Assembly (NCBI RefSeq): GCF_042477335.2
Contig: NC_091247.1
Location: forward strand, 1,448,501 to 1,512,500
Source of the DNA: Ovis canadensis
Lineage: Eukaryota; Chordata; Mammalia; Artiodactyla; Bovidae
Direction of reading: 5' to 3'
DNA: 64,000 nt
Each line of letters starts with the position of its first letter. Positions within the stretch are counted from its first letter, which is position 1. The translations under genes and the position numbers were made by a program. This document shows positions 22,857 to 33,639 of this stretch, piece by piece. The notes under the pieces are model-generated. The model did no database searches, had not been told where the DNA came from, and worked only from the letters and a program-made list of their open reading frames with translations.

Positions 22857-24720
22857 ACAATGCACTATGGGAAAGAGAAATTAAGGAAACAATCCCATTC
22901 GCTATCACATCAAAACAAATACAACACCTGGGATGAAGCCTGCCCGAGGAGGCGTAAGATCTGCATCAGGAAGGCTGTGAGACGCTGATGAGGAAAAGCT
23001 GGAAATGGCACAAACAGGTGGGAAGATGCACTTTGTCCTTGAAATGGAAGAACTGATATTTTAAAAATGACCACACTATCCAAGGCAACTTACAGATTCA
23101 ATGCAACCCCTATCATAATACCAGTGGGATCTTTCACAGAACTAGAACAGATAATGTGAGAAAGTTTGTATGAAAATGCTAAAGACCCCCAAGAGCCAAA
23201 ACAATCTTGAGAAAAGAGGAACAGAGGTAGAGGAATCATGGTTTCTGGCTTCAGACGACACTACAAAGCTACAGTAATCACAGCAGTGTGGCGGCAGGGC
23301 AAAAACAGACGCACGGTCAGTGGAGCAGGACGGGGGCCTGGAGAAGAGCTCACCCCACGGCCAGGCAACCCACGATGAAGGAGGCAGCCACAGCCAGGAG
23401 AGAAAAGACAGTCTCTCCAAGAAGGGTGTCGGGAAAAGGAGACGGTTATGTGTGAAAGAATGGAATCAGAGCATTCTCTAATGCCTTACACAAAAATAAA
23501 GTCAAATGGACTGAAGGTCTAAACGTAAGATCTGATGCTGTAAACTCCTAGAGGAAAACAAAGTCACAACACTTTTGACTTAAGTCACTGAGGTGTTTTT
23601 TTTTTTTTTTTTTTTGGAACCACCTCTTAGAATAATGGAAATAAAAGCAAAAATAAACAAATGAGACCTAATTAAACTTAAAAACTTTTGCACAGCAAAG
23701 GAAACCAGTGATAAAGGGAAAGGCAACCTACTGGATGGGAGAAAATGTTTGCAAATAATATGACCCATAAGGGGTTAATATCCAAAATATATAGACAGCT
23801 TTTACAGCTCAACATCAAAATAAATAAATAACTGAATAAACAATGTAATTAAAAACCAGGCAGAAGATCTGAACAGATGTTTTTCCAAGGAGGACATGCA
23901 GATGGCCAATCAGCTCAGCTCAGCTCAGTCCAGTCGCTCAGTCGTGTCCGACTCTTTGCAACCCCATGAACCACAGCACGTCAGGCCTCCTTATCCATCA
24001 CCAACTCCTGGAGTTCACTCAGACTCACGTCCATCAAGTCCGTGATGCCATCCAGCCATCTCATCCTCTGTTGTCCCCTTCTCCTCCTGCCCCCAATCCC
24101 TCCCAGCATCAGAGTCTTTTCCAATGAGTCAACTCTTCGCATGAGGTGGCCAAAGTACTGGAGTTTCAGCTTCAGCATCATTCCTTCCAAAGAAATCCCA
24201 GGGCTGATCTCCTTTAGAATGGACTGGTTGGATCTCCTTGCAGTCCAAGGCACTCTCAAGAGTCTTCTCCAACACCACAGTTCAAAAGCATCAATTCTTT
24301 GGCGCTCAGCCTTCTTCACAGTCCAACTCTCACATCCATACGTGACCACAGGAAAAACCATAGCCTTGACTAGACGGAACTTAGTCAGCAAAGTAATGTC
24401 TCTGCTTTTGAATATGCTATCTAGATTGGTCATAACTTTCCTTCCAGGGAGTAAGCGTCTTTTAATTTCATGGCACATGAAAAGATGCCCAACACGGCTA
24501 GTCATCAGGGAGATGCCAATCAAAGCCACGCCTGTCAGAACGGCCCTCGCCCGGAAGAACATGAGCAGTGAGCCTGGGTGAGGACGTGGAGGAGAGGGAG
24601 CCGCTGTGTGCTATTGGTGGGACTGTGAACGGCTGCAGCCACTGTGTGAAAAACGAGGTTCCGGAGAAAATTCAAAAGAGGGCGACCTCGCCATCCAGCA
24701 GCCCCACTGCTGGGCACGTG
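22857..24720 (+). repeat. L1 ORF2 C-terminal part, inverted half of the same L1
   Basis: Plus-strand ORF2 text: 'attaaggaaacaatcccatt', 'tacagattcaatgcaacccc', 'caatcttgagaaaagaggaa', 'gctacagtaatcacagcagt', 'agacctaattaaacttaaaa', 'gcagaagatctgaacagatg', then after a BovB 'acatgaaaagatgcccaaca' and 'cagccccactgctgggca'. It stops at the L1 position where the minus-strand half (ending 22855) begins. All frames are broken. A T22 run at about 23598 is a local expansion. Confidence 0.88.
23908..24474 (-). repeat. BovB 3' fragment inserted in L1 ORF2
   Basis: Starts at an (AGCTC)n-like tail ('cagctcagctcagctcagtc') and ends at 'ggagtaagcgtcttttaatt'. It carries an open minus-strand frame of ~190 codons for the RT C-terminus (HEIKRRLLPGRKVMTNLDSI, LWCWRRLLRVPWTARRSNQS). 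It is close in sequence to the copies at 44395 and 47500, so it is young. L1 text resumes without loss at 24475. Confidence 0.95.
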
Positions 24721-24748
24721 CTGGTCACGCCTCATCGTCCTCCATGGG

Positions 24749-24882
24749 TAAAGGGACCCGATAAACGCTCCCAGAGCCACTGACGTAAGCTCTGCAGCTG
24801 GCGTCTGAAGGCGTAGTTTATCATCCCCAGTACCTTCCTAGTTTTTAAGGGCAGGCTTCACTTTCCGGCAGCGGTCTGCTCC
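24749..24882 (+). repeat. Inverted duplication 1, left arm (134 bp)
   Basis: Pairs with 25125-25258 in opposite orientation. By hand alignment the arms match at 116 of 134 positions with no gap, including a perfect outer 32 bp starting 'taaagggacccgataaacgc'. The arm begins about 30 bp right of the L1 break. I recognise no repeat family in it. Confidence 0.93.
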
Positions 24883-25124
24883 TCGTCACAGCCGGGATGT
24901 TCCGTCAGTTGCCCGCGCGTCGGCCAGGTGAGCGCAGGTGTGGTCTCTGAGGGGCTGCGAGCGCGCTGCGTGGGCGCGTCTAACTTCCACAGGGACACCC
25001 TGAGACAGGTGCACCCTGAGACAGGTACTGCTGTTTCCATCTGGGGGGCTGGGCACACACAGGGTCGCCGAGAGGCCTGAAGGGAGCATCGGAGGGCCCA
25101 CACATACAATCGCCAAACCGCCCA
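24883..25124. other. Spacer of inverted duplication 1
   Basis: 242 bp of GC-rich DNA. It contains a short direct repeat ('caccctgagacaggt' twice at about 25004-25027). Confidence 0.8.
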
Positions 25125-25258
25125 GGAGCAGGTCGCTGCCGGAAAGTGGAGCCTGCCCTTAAAACACAGGAAAACACTGGGGATGAGAAACGACACCTTC
25201 AGACGCCAGCTGCGCCGCTCATGTCGGTGGCTCTGGGAGCGTTTATCGGGTCCCTTTA
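25125..25258 (-). repeat. Inverted duplication 1, right arm (134 bp)
   Basis: Reverse complement of the left arm. The two would form a long stem with a 242-nt loop in RNA or single-stranded DNA. Divergence of about 13% makes it an old duplication, comparable with the surrounding L1. No terminal inverted repeat or consistent target duplication typical of a DNA transposon is seen at its ends. Confidence 0.93.
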
Positions 25259-26318
25259 ACGACAGGTGCCGCAGTTCCTGTCCCCGAGGAGCTGAGGGCA
25301 GCTAATGGGCCTGCCCAGGGCAGCCGTGGGAGCCCACCTGCACGTGGGTTACCTTGAGGCCCAGACCTGCAGATGGAGAGGCCGCGAGGAGCGAATGGGA
25401 GAAGCCAGGCCCTCAGCTGCCAGAGAGGTGGGAGGGAATGAAGACACAAGGCCACACAGCAAACAAGCAGCTGCTGGGGCCACCCAGCCCTTCTGAGCCG
25501 GAGTCTGAGGCCCAGGAGTCTGCACGTTTAGGGGGCTCCCGAGGTATCCTCACACTGGTCGGCACCGAGCTATGGGTACCAGCCACGTGGATTTCAGCCC
25601 GGTCTGATGCTGGGGGCGCCTGCGTCCAGTATTGGTGCTTTAGCTGGGCATCGCTCTCCCACGTCCAGCCACTTTCCCCCCCCACCCCACTGGCTCCTCT
25701 AGCCGCAGGACTGTTGCTGCCTGCGCGAGGTGGGCAGGGCTTTGGCCAGGTTGGATGGATGTGTGCCTTGCCCTGGGGAGATCCCAGAGTCTCCTGCCCC
25801 GGAGAGACGACCACCTGCAGCCCTGCCCCTCGGCCCTCCAGGGGAGCTTGCCGTGGTCCCTTCTCCCAATCGTCCAAATCTGCCAAACTTCAGATGCACC
25901 AGTTACCAGCAGGGCATCTGGGTCCTGGGGACCCTGGCTAGGACCACTGCTAACGAGTCTGCCTGGAAGTGCCACCTGCCTTGGGGCTCACGCAGACCCA
26001 GGGCTGCCCCCCTCCACCATTCCCTTCAGGCCTCTGGGTAACCGTGTGTGTGCACAGACCCCCCACACACACCCCCGCACAGATGGAGCGAGGGGGCCAG
26101 GGCATGGGACCTGCCAGCTGAAGGGCTGCAGGCGGAAGCTGGGTGTCTCCTGCAGAGCCCAGTCCTCCAGATGCCTGCTGAGCTCTCGGCTGACCTCTCC
26201 ACGCTGAGCAGACACCAAAGCGGGGGGACCTTCACCTGGAAGAGCTGTGTCTGCAGTCACCTACCCCAGAAGAGGGACCATGGTCACGGCTGCCCAGACA
26301 GAGGAGCCTGCCCACGCC
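25259..26318. other. Unique GC-rich DNA, possible MIR trace
   Basis: 'acacaaggccacacagcaaacaagcag' text at about 25444-25470 could be a MIR core fragment (minus) but is too short to call. Frames of 150-195 codons overlap on both strands without domains. Confidence 0.45.
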
Positions 26319-26735
26319 CCATGGCTGCTAAGACGAATTACTACAAGCTGGGAGCTTAACACGACAGAAACCTCTCCTCTCACAGTCTGGAGAGCGGCAG
26401 TCCCAAGCCAAGGGATCAGCAAGGGTGGGCTTTCCCGGAGGCTCCGGGGGCTGCCCCCTGCCTCCACCAGCGCCCAGCTGTGGGCATGTTGTTTCAGAGC
26501 CCGCTCAGGCGTCATGTGGCCGGCTGTCCTCCACGGGCCTCTTCTCGTCCCCAGGCCTCCTCCTGAGCCCCCTCTTCCTACGACACCAGGCACGTTGGAT
26601 CAGGGCCCACCCTGCTGTAGAGTGGGCTGCTGTAACGAATTACATCTCTCAGGAGCCTGTTTGCAAGTAAGGCTGGGCTCTGAGGTGCTGGGCGCGGGGC
26701 TCCACACGAGAATTTGCGGGGGTGAGGGTACAATT
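26319..26735 (-). repeat. MLT1-type LTR (ERVL-MaLR fossil)
   Basis: 'attactacaagctgggagct', 'cctctcctctcacagtctgg', 'cacgttggatcagggcccac' and 'ctctgaggtgctgggc' follow the antisense MLT1 order from 3' end to U3. Part of the LTR start text recurs near 26620, so a small internal rearrangement is likely. It is ancient, a solo element, with no viral genes. Confidence 0.7.
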
Positions 26736-27089
26736 CCTCACAATGCGGGGGGGGGGGGTCGGCTTTGAATTTCTTTCATGCTGAAATACCTACCAGCAGT
26801 TTATCAAATGCAATTCTTCTCTTTTCTTCTCCTCCCTCTTGGCGACCCAGCACAGGCTGATTCTAATCTCCTTTGTTAGCACCCCGGTTCTGTGGTTCTG
26901 GCTTACCTCTGGGCTGGGGGAGGGGAACGTGGCCGCCGTGGACCGTGCCCTGCTCGCTGGCCCGCGCCCCCTGCCCCCGCACTCCTCAGCCTCCGAGCAG
27001 TCACCTCATCCCCCCCATGGCAACCTGCCTTTGTCTCTGTCCTGGCACGACACAGCCCGTCAAAGCTGCGGAGCCCAGGCTCTCTGTGC
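26736..27089. other. Unique DNA
   Basis: A G10 run at about 26748 and a C/T-rich patch at 26815-26840. Nothing else recognised. Confidence 0.4.
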
Positions 27090-27300
27090 ACCGGAGGATA
27101 TTTTCAGCCAAGAGAAAAAAATCTTTGGGAGAAGGAATTTTTAAGATCTCAGAGAAAAATAATAATTGCAGACTGCACTGTTATTAAGTCTATTTTTAGA
27201 GAGCTTCTCAGGCTGTTCCTCCCACCCTAACCATCAGTTGTGAAAAGTGATATGTGTTTTCACCTGCAGAGCGCAAACCCAGCAAGATTCCAGGTCTGAT
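27090..27300. promoter_or_regulatory. AT-rich repeat-free islet (candidate conserved element)
   Basis: A sharp drop in GC content within a GC-rich block, with 'aaaataataattgcagactg', 'gttattaagtctatttttag' and 'aaaagtgatatgtgttttca'. It does not match a repeat I know. Regulatory function is only a suggestion from composition. Confidence 0.22.
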
Positions 27301-29324
27301 TTATCTATTCAGGGCAAGCGGATCTTCAGTGTCAGCTCCGCTCGCCTCGGCAGAGAAGGACCATGAAGTCCTGGAGTCAGAGGTGGAGTTAAACCCACGC
27401 TGAGGGTGCCAGCTGCCATCACCCTGAGTGCTGGACCGCCGCCCAGGGAGAGAGCGGCTGCCAGGCCAGGAAGGGGGCATGGCGGGGCCGGACCCCCGCA
27501 GTGAGGGCACGCATCTGGCTTTGGGCGGCCCGGAGGGAGGGTCACCTTGGCTGGCACGGCCCGCAGCCAGCAGGAGGCCCAGGGAGACTCACGCCCTGCA
27601 CCTTCTCTCCGTGACCCCGAGGAGGAAGGGCCGGGCGGTCTGCGGGCGTCTGTGTGGCCGTGGTCACTGTGGGCCAGCCTCAGCCGTGCATCCGTGCTCC
27701 CCACCCTGGCCTGACGCTGGAAGCCCCTGGAGCATGGGGTCACCAAAAAGCATGGCCCGGGGCTGGGGCCCGAAGCCGGGCGTGGCGGGGTGGCGTCCCA
27801 CACTCCTGGACGGTCCCTCTGGCTGCCCCACTGGTATCTCAGACCCGCCGTGTCCGGAGCATTTCTCCCGAGTGCTGCCCTCCCAGACTCCTGTGATCCA
27901 GGGAACAGCGCCCCTGCACCTGGCCCGCAGGACAGAAAGCAGCGGGTCACTTCTTCCTCCAGCCCCGCTGGGCCTCCACCCCACAGGGCAGAGCCAGCTT
28001 CTCCACCCTGAACTGGGCCTTCTCCCGGCCCCCCACAAGCGGGTCCCACTGAGACTCTGACACCTCCCTCTCGCCGCCACTCAGACGCTTTTCAGGACTC
28101 AACATAGAAGGCCCCTCCCAGGGGAAGCCCCCCGACGCCCTCAGGCTGAGTCATGCTCCAGCCTACCCCTGTCTGGCTCCCGAGGGTCAGGGGCCCAGAG
28201 CAGGAGTCTCCCAGCACCTGGCAGGTGTGGGGAGGGGGCCACAAGGAGTTAATGAAGGGTCAGGGGATGCGTGAGATCCCAGCAATCCAGGCGCTGCCCT
28301 GGGGTCTCATGGTCTCGGGCGGAGGGGGCAGGGGCTCAGGCGGGACCGAGGACCGCCTCAGGATGCCTCCGCTGGCCGCGTCTGTGTCCTCAGGCAGCCC
28401 CCGCCCCGCCTGGGCCCTCCGCTGGAGCTGGCTGCAGGGCCCGTGAGCTCTCCAAGCCCTCCTCTGCCGGCTTCCCAGGACGCAGACAGATCCACAAGCG
28501 AACACGAGCTTGCGATGGGTTCTCGCTGTTTGCTTTGCAGTTAATGACTTTACCTGTCATCTCAAAGCAGAGCCGGGACCGACCACAGGGAAGGGGGCCT
28601 GGAATCGTCCCCAAAAGGCCAGACCAAGGAGGGCTGGAGGGCCGGCCTGACTGTGAAAGGGGCCTTGAAGCAGGACAGCGCAGCGCAGGGCGGGCCGGCC
28701 GGGAGCGCAGTTTCCCTGTTGCGAAGCATCCTGCCCGGGCTGACGGAGGCCTGAGGGACGTGCGGGAGGCGGCAGCCCCTCTGCCAGTCCCCAGAAACCC
28801 CCGGGGGCTTCCACGAGGGCCTTTAAGGTCTTTCCTGCCAGCAGTGTTCAAACGTTGCACCAGAACCTCACAGCGTTTGTGAAGGAGAAAAACACACAAA
28901 CTTCCCTCCCAGGCAGGGTCCCCAAATAGAAGTACAAACCAAAATGCAGGGTGCCCACTTAAATCTGACTTTCAGATGAACAGTGAGTACTCTTCTAGTA
29001 TAAGCGTGTCCCATAACATTTAAGATAAACTTACACTAAAAAGGTAAAGTGATTTATCGGATCAAAAAAAATCCAAGTAAATGAGGAATCCTGTATTTTC
29101 TCTCTTTGAACACTTCCCTCAGGCATCCAGCGTGTTCCCAGCACATCCCAGAGGCCACCTCCATGCGGTTCTCAGGATCTCCCAGCGCTTCCGGGAAAGG
29201 AAGCGCTGCCCTCTCTAGACAGGCTACTCAGGCTGTGCAGAGCTGTTCAGTGTGCAGACTTCTGACCTTTCAAGAGGCAAACAGCCAGCTGGCGGCAGAC
29301 AGGCCTGCAGCCAGGCCTCCTGCC
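27301..29324. other. Unique GC-rich block with CpG-rich segment
   Basis: Within 27460-27720 I count about 19 CpGs in 260 bp, a rough observed/expected near 0.6, borderline for a CpG island. A second CpG-rich stretch lies at 28630-28760. The overlapping 210- and 246-codon frames at 27309-28060 are on opposite strands and carry no domain. The AT-rich tail at 28960-29100 is unassigned. Confidence 0.45.
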
Positions 29325-29528
29325 CGTCCATTCACTCCTCCCTGCCCCGTCCGTCTACCCATCCCCCACTCATCCCTGCCCGTCCTTCCCTCCATCCATC
29401 CGTCCGTCCGTCCATTCATCTCCCCAGCACCCCACCGCCCGACCATCCACCTTTCTACCCATCCGTCCATTCACCCCCATATCCATCCACTATCCACTCA
29501 GCCAGCCAGCCAGCCAGCTACCCAGCAA
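29325..29528. repeat. (TCCA)n/(GTCC)n tetranucleotide repeat
   Basis: Imperfect CCATCCATCCGTCCGTCC runs followed by CAGCCAGCCAGCCAGC near 29500-29518. Old and interrupted. It appears to have grown from the ATTCA-rich end of the adjacent antisense L2. Confidence 0.85.
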
Positions 29529-29640
29529 ACATTTGTTCAGAGCAAATGAGGCTCCGGGGCCTTGTGCAGCTGCTGGGAAACAGAAAGAACAAGACGGAGT
29601 CGATGTGCGCAGCGGGCGTCATGATCCACCGAGAAGCTAG
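29522..29640 (-). repeat. L2 LINE 3' remnant
   Basis: 'cagcaaacatttgttcagag', 'ctgctgggaaacagaaagaa' and 'caagacgg' recall the antisense L2 3' end (consensus: aacaaatatttattgagc ... ctggggatacaaagatgaa ... caagacag). Very old; weak but in the right order. Confidence 0.5.
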
Positions 29641-29857
29641 CACGTGCTCTAGGGTCAGTGCTCTCACCTAGGGCTTGTGGAGCACCCTGGGCGCCCTGGT
29701 GCAGGCAGGCATTGTCCTGAAAGTGATCCTGGGGCTTGTCTTCCAGAAGACCAGGGCGTTTGCTAAGAGAGAAGCCGGGAGGCGCTCCAGGGAGCAGCAG
29801 AGCAGATGCGGAGCCGCGCGCGCCACTCCCCACCCACGGACCGAGTTTGCTGCAGCC

Positions 29858-30032
29858 TCAGACCTGGGCTCCTCCTTTAGCGCTACTGACATCTTTGGAC
29901 AAGTCAGTGCTCTGCTTGGCTACATCCCTGGCCTCTACCCACTGGGTGCCCACAGAAACTGACAGCCACAAATACCTCCAAGCATTGGCCGATGCCTCTT
30001 GGGGGCCAAAGTTGCCCCAGTTGAGATCTCTG
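29858..30032 (-). mobile_element. MER20 (hAT-Charlie) element
   Basis: 'gctactgacatctttggaca', 'acatccctggcctctaccca', 'tacctccaagcattggccga' and 'agttgccccagttgagat' are the antisense of MER20 across most of its ~220 bp. MER20 is a non-autonomous DNA transposon of early eutherian age. In the literature it is known for having been co-opted as endometrial enhancers. Whether this copy is active cannot be seen here. Confidence 0.78.
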
Positions 30033-31094
30033 TGCTAAAGGCTAGAGGGACAAGGAGTATAAAAGTGCACCTTTTTAAAGGAGCTCGTGGTCTTCCCAGA
30101 ACCTCGGTGGCACAGATGTTGGTGGGACGGGATGGAAAGCAAGCCTGCTACAGCAGCCCCTCGATGGCAGTGGCATCTGAGACTCTCGAAACCACAAGCA
30201 AAGGCCTGGAAAGTGTAAAACTATTCAGGCAGGGTTAACAGTGTGAGGTAGATTGCTACTCTTAAATATATATCAATAATATATATGTGTGCATGTATAT
30301 ATAAATGGTCAATAGCATATTGAATTTTTTCACAGTTTATCCAGCATAATTTGCAGTTGGTCTGTATTTGATTAAATGCCGTCATCTTTTATGTACGAGT
30401 TACATAAGTAAATAGAAAAATCATTTACAGTCCAACACCCCATGAAAAATTAATCTCAGGTCTGTCCCACACGGCCTTTCTGAGTTGAGCCCTGGGGCTC
30501 ACTGGGCGCTGGGCGGGGGTGGGGGTGTCGTCCGAGATGCTCTGCAAACTCCATTTCTCCATCTTAATCAGCTGGAATCTTCAAGGATGTTCCTCGAGCA
30601 TACGGATTCAAAACTATAGTTGATGGTTTTTTAATCAAGTAAGTCTTGCAGAAGTTTCAAAACAACAAATTATTTAGTATGTTGGCAGACCGGAAGCTTC
30701 TCCTGGGAAATCATTTCCTTGGTTGTAACATTACCAGAGTTTGAAAGCAAATCCGCTGCACTGGGGGGCTGGCACAACCCAAGGGGCTCTAGTCTCACCC
30801 CTGGAGGGTCTCTGGAAAGAGAGGGGCTGACTGTTTCCCTCTGAGCCTCGGCCTGGCTCTCAGGCCAGGACACCCTCTGGGCTGGCCCTGTGCCCTACCA
30901 TCCACACACACCTCTCCAGTGAGCTTTGGATATGCCCTCCCACCCCGCCCCATTCAGCAGAGCCCACAGCAGAGCCCCCCGGGGCCAGGCAGGGTGGTGA
31001 ATGCAGAAAGAAACCATGCTGGTCCTCTTTCCAGGAGCTTTCCTAGCGCCTTCAGGAGACGCCCACTGCCTCCAGCATCAGCTCACTTCGCTCC
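30033..31094. other. Unique block with AT-rich core
   Basis: 30240-30430 and 30545-30745 are AT-rich ('aaatatatatcaataatata', 'atggttttttaatcaagtaa') and match no repeat I know. A G-rich 'ggcgggggtgggggtgt' patch lies at 30509-30526. No exon is recognised. Confidence 0.45.
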
Positions 31095-31485
31095 CCGCCC
31101 CCATGGTAGTGGCCTGTGACTGCCGAGCCAGAGGGCCACAACTTAGGGGAGCAGAGCTTCATTCTCTCCCCATCCTGGAGGCCAGACGTCTGAGAGCAAG
31201 GGAGGGTCTCCCACCGCCCTCAGCTCCTGGAGGCCCAGGTCTCCTTGGCCGCAGGCTCATCACTCCTGCCTCTGCTCCGTCCTCTCCTCTCCTCTCCCCG
31301 CTGAGTCTCCCCGCTACGTCACTTATAAGGACATTCGCCTTTGGGTTTAGGGCCCACTGGGGTAATCCTGGGTGATTCCATTTCGAGACTCTTAGCTTAG
31401 TGACATCTATAAGAATCCCGGGACTCCCACCTATAAGGTTTCATTCACAGGCCCCAGGAGGGCACCATTCATCCCAGGACACCTT
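31095..31485 (-). repeat. MLT1-type LTR (ERVL-MaLR fossil)
   Basis: 'cccatcctggaggccagacg', 'aggtctccttggccgcaggc', 'cacttataaggacattcgcc', 'ttagggcccactggggtaat', 'cattcacaggccccaggagg' and 'ccattcatcccagga' follow the antisense LTR order over about 390 bp. Near full length for the LTR but ancient. No internal region is seen. Confidence 0.72.
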
Positions 31486-31825
31486 CCCCTCCAACAGAGG
31501 GCTCCCCGCTCCAGATCAAAGGCTTTGTTGAGGTCTTTCCTTCCTCAGTTCCCAGGGTCTCAAGTGTTGCATTCTGTCCCCTGCTGGACAGTCAGCTCCT
31601 TCCCCCACCACATTCTGCTTACACGTGGGTGCTCCAACATACCCCAGGGGCATCCCTGGACTTTAGGCAGGTGCCTTCTCAGCTCCTGGGCTCACTGGCC
31701 AGTACTGCCCCCCAGGCTCTGCAGCCTCAGGAGTGGCCATGGGATTGGGAGTTTGCAGTGGTGATGAGCTTTCCCCATGCAGGGCCATGAAATCCCCCAG
31801 TTAGAGCCTCTCTGACTTTATTAGG
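31486..31825. other. Unique DNA
   Basis: Short spacer between an MLT1 LTR and a Bov-tA. Nothing recognised. Confidence 0.4.
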
Positions 31826-32018
31826 GGCTTGCCTGGTGGCTCAGAGGGTGAAGAGTCCACCTGCAATGTGGGAGGCCCGGGTTTGATTCCTGGGTTGAGA
31901 AGATCCCCTGGAGGAGGAAATGGCAACCCACGCCGGTGTTCTTGTCTGGAGAATTTCATGGACGGAGGAGCCAGCCACATTACAGTCCATGGGGTCACAT
32001 GACTGAGTGACTATTTTT
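31826..32018 (+). repeat. Bov-tA SINE
   Basis: Full order of tRNA-Glu head ('gcttgcctggtggctcagag', 'tttgattcctgggttgag') and Bov-A body ('aagatcccctggaggaggaa', 'tacagtccatggggtcac', 'gactgagtgac'). The pol III A and B boxes lie in the head. Moderately diverged. Confidence 0.95.
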
Positions 32019-32289
32019 CTTTTCTTTCTTGACCTTATTCCTTCCCAGCACCTCCCCTGGCTCAGTTCGCCCTCCGTTTCTGTATCCCCTTCCAGCAGGT
32101 TGACTTTGGAAGCCATGGGTAAAGGGACACGAGGGAGGTACAGATGGCCCTGAGTCTCCGCCCAGAGAAGGCTGCCTCCCAACAGGAAGCTGCGTGGGGC
32201 TTCCTGTGAGTGGAAAATAAACACATGTGGGGCTTGGGTATCATACTGGAACTAACACTCTTGTCAGGGATCCCAGGCCAGCCCTGAAG
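32019..32289. other. Unique DNA
   Basis: Nothing recognised. Confidence 0.35.
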
Positions 32290-32704
32290 GTCTATTAAGA
32301 GTTGTTCAAGCTTCTGGGGCTGGGTGCCAGAGATTTCCTTCCAAAGGGTAGTTTGAATTGTTAACCTAAAACAATAAAAAGCCAGTTAGTTTATCAGCAA
32401 AAAGGAATTATTCAGGACAGGCAAAGAATTTCAATTTGGGACATGCAATCTATGGCAAACCACATACAAGTTTGGCAAAGGAAAGAAAACTCTTAGAAGA
32501 GAAGGGGAAGTGGGAGGGCTGTTCTAAACAAAGAGTCCATTGGAGGAAATCGGAAGTTGGAAGTGTGGTGGCTTTTCATTGGCTGTGCTGTGCTGGTCCC
32601 TCATTGGCTGAGCTGTTGCCAGGTGGGGAGAAAATCTTCCTTTCCCTGCTGGGTAGTTAAGGAGTAGCTTTCTTCCTGTCGGAGACTCAGGGTAGGTCTC
32701 TGCT
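32290..32704 (-). repeat. Probable LTR-like repeat, reverse orientation (unclassified fossil)
   Basis: Two 'cattggctg' (inverted CCAAT-type) boxes at about 32579 and 32602 and an AT-rich opposite end give the look of an antisense LTR. The text feels repeat-like, but I cannot name the family. Solo, no viral genes. Confidence 0.35.
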
Positions 32705-32705
32705 G

Positions 32706-32940
32706 CGGCTGCTGCTGCTAAGTCGCTTCAGTCTTCTCCGACTCTGTGCGACCCCACAGACGGCTGCCCATCAGGCTCCCTGTCCCTGGGATTCTCCAGG
32801 CCCAGAATACTGGAGTGGATTGCCGTTTCTTTCTCCGATTCATGAAAGTGAAAAGTGAAAGGGAAGTCGCTCAGTCGTGCCCAACTCTTAGCGACCCCAG
32901 GGACTGCAGCCCCCCAGGCTCCTCCGTCCTGTTGGGATCT
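32706..32940 (-). repeat. Bov-A2 SINE (dimer)
   Basis: Starts 'gctgctgctgctaagtcgct', the antisense Bov-A2 CAG-repeat tail, then two Bov-A monomers joined by the linker 'tgaaagtgaaaagtgaaagg' at about 32842. The second monomer is truncated at 'ctccgtcctgttgggat'. Confidence 0.95.
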
Positions 32941-33191
32941 GTGTCTACACTGAGCGGTATATGCGTGAGAGCTCCATTTTAGTGAGATTTCCCTTTATTA
33001 ATTTTCACAGATCATGTTGTTCTTTCACTTTAAAAATCTAGTAATGCTGAGAAGCCATTACAGAGACAACATTAATAACATGGGAGACATGCTCGTTGTC
33101 AAGTTCAGTGAAAAATGCAAGATATCTTTAAAGAATAAAAGAATCCTGTATGAAAGAGCTCTGTGAGGCAGAAGACTAGGTGGGAGGCATG
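32941..33191. other. AT-rich unassigned DNA
   Basis: 'ccctttattaattttcacag' and 'gaatcctgtatgaaagagct' are repeat-like but not assigned. No gene. Confidence 0.35.
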
Positions 33192-33585
33192 TTGTTCAGT
33201 TGCTCAGTTGTGTCTGACTCTTTGCAACCCCATGGGCTGCAGCAGGCCAGGCTTTTCTGTCCTCCACTATCTCCTGGAGTTTGCCCAAACTCTTGTCCAT
33301 TGAGTCAGTGATGCCATCCAACCATCCCATCCTCTGTTGTCCCCTTCTCCTCCTGCCTTCAATCTTTCCCAGCATCAGGGTCCTTTCTAATGAGTCAGCT
33401 CTTCACACCAGGTTGCTAAAGTATTGGAGCTTCAGCTTCAGCAACAGTCCTTCCAATATTCAGGGTTGATTTCCTTTGGGATTGACTGGTTTGATCTCCT
33501 TGCGGTCCAAGGGACCCTCAAGAGTCTTTTCCAGCACCGCAGTTGGAAAGCACCAATTCTTCGGCACTCAGCCTCTTTCTGGCTG
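33192..33585 (-). repeat. BovB 3' fragment
   Basis: 'gttcagttgctcagttgtgt' through 'ttccagcaccgcagttggaa' and 'ttcggcactcagcctcttt'. RT C-terminal region with broken frames. It ends abruptly at about 33585, so 5' truncated. Confidence 0.93.
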
Positions 33586-33639
33586 GAAAGTAAGCAGCGG
33601 CCGCCATGCTTTCCGGGATCATTCCTGCTACATTTTGAT

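Noticed and set aside
23981-24562. 193-codon minus frame
   Set aside because: C-terminal BovB RT within a fragment inserted in L1; not a host gene.
24749-25258. piggyBac- or MITE-type DNA transposon
   Set aside because: TTAA-like text appears at one end only, and no matching target duplication or known terminal motif was found; kept as an unexplained inverted duplication.
27309-28060. 246-codon minus and 210-codon plus frames
   Set aside because: Opposite-strand overlap in CpG-containing GC-rich DNA; composition-driven.
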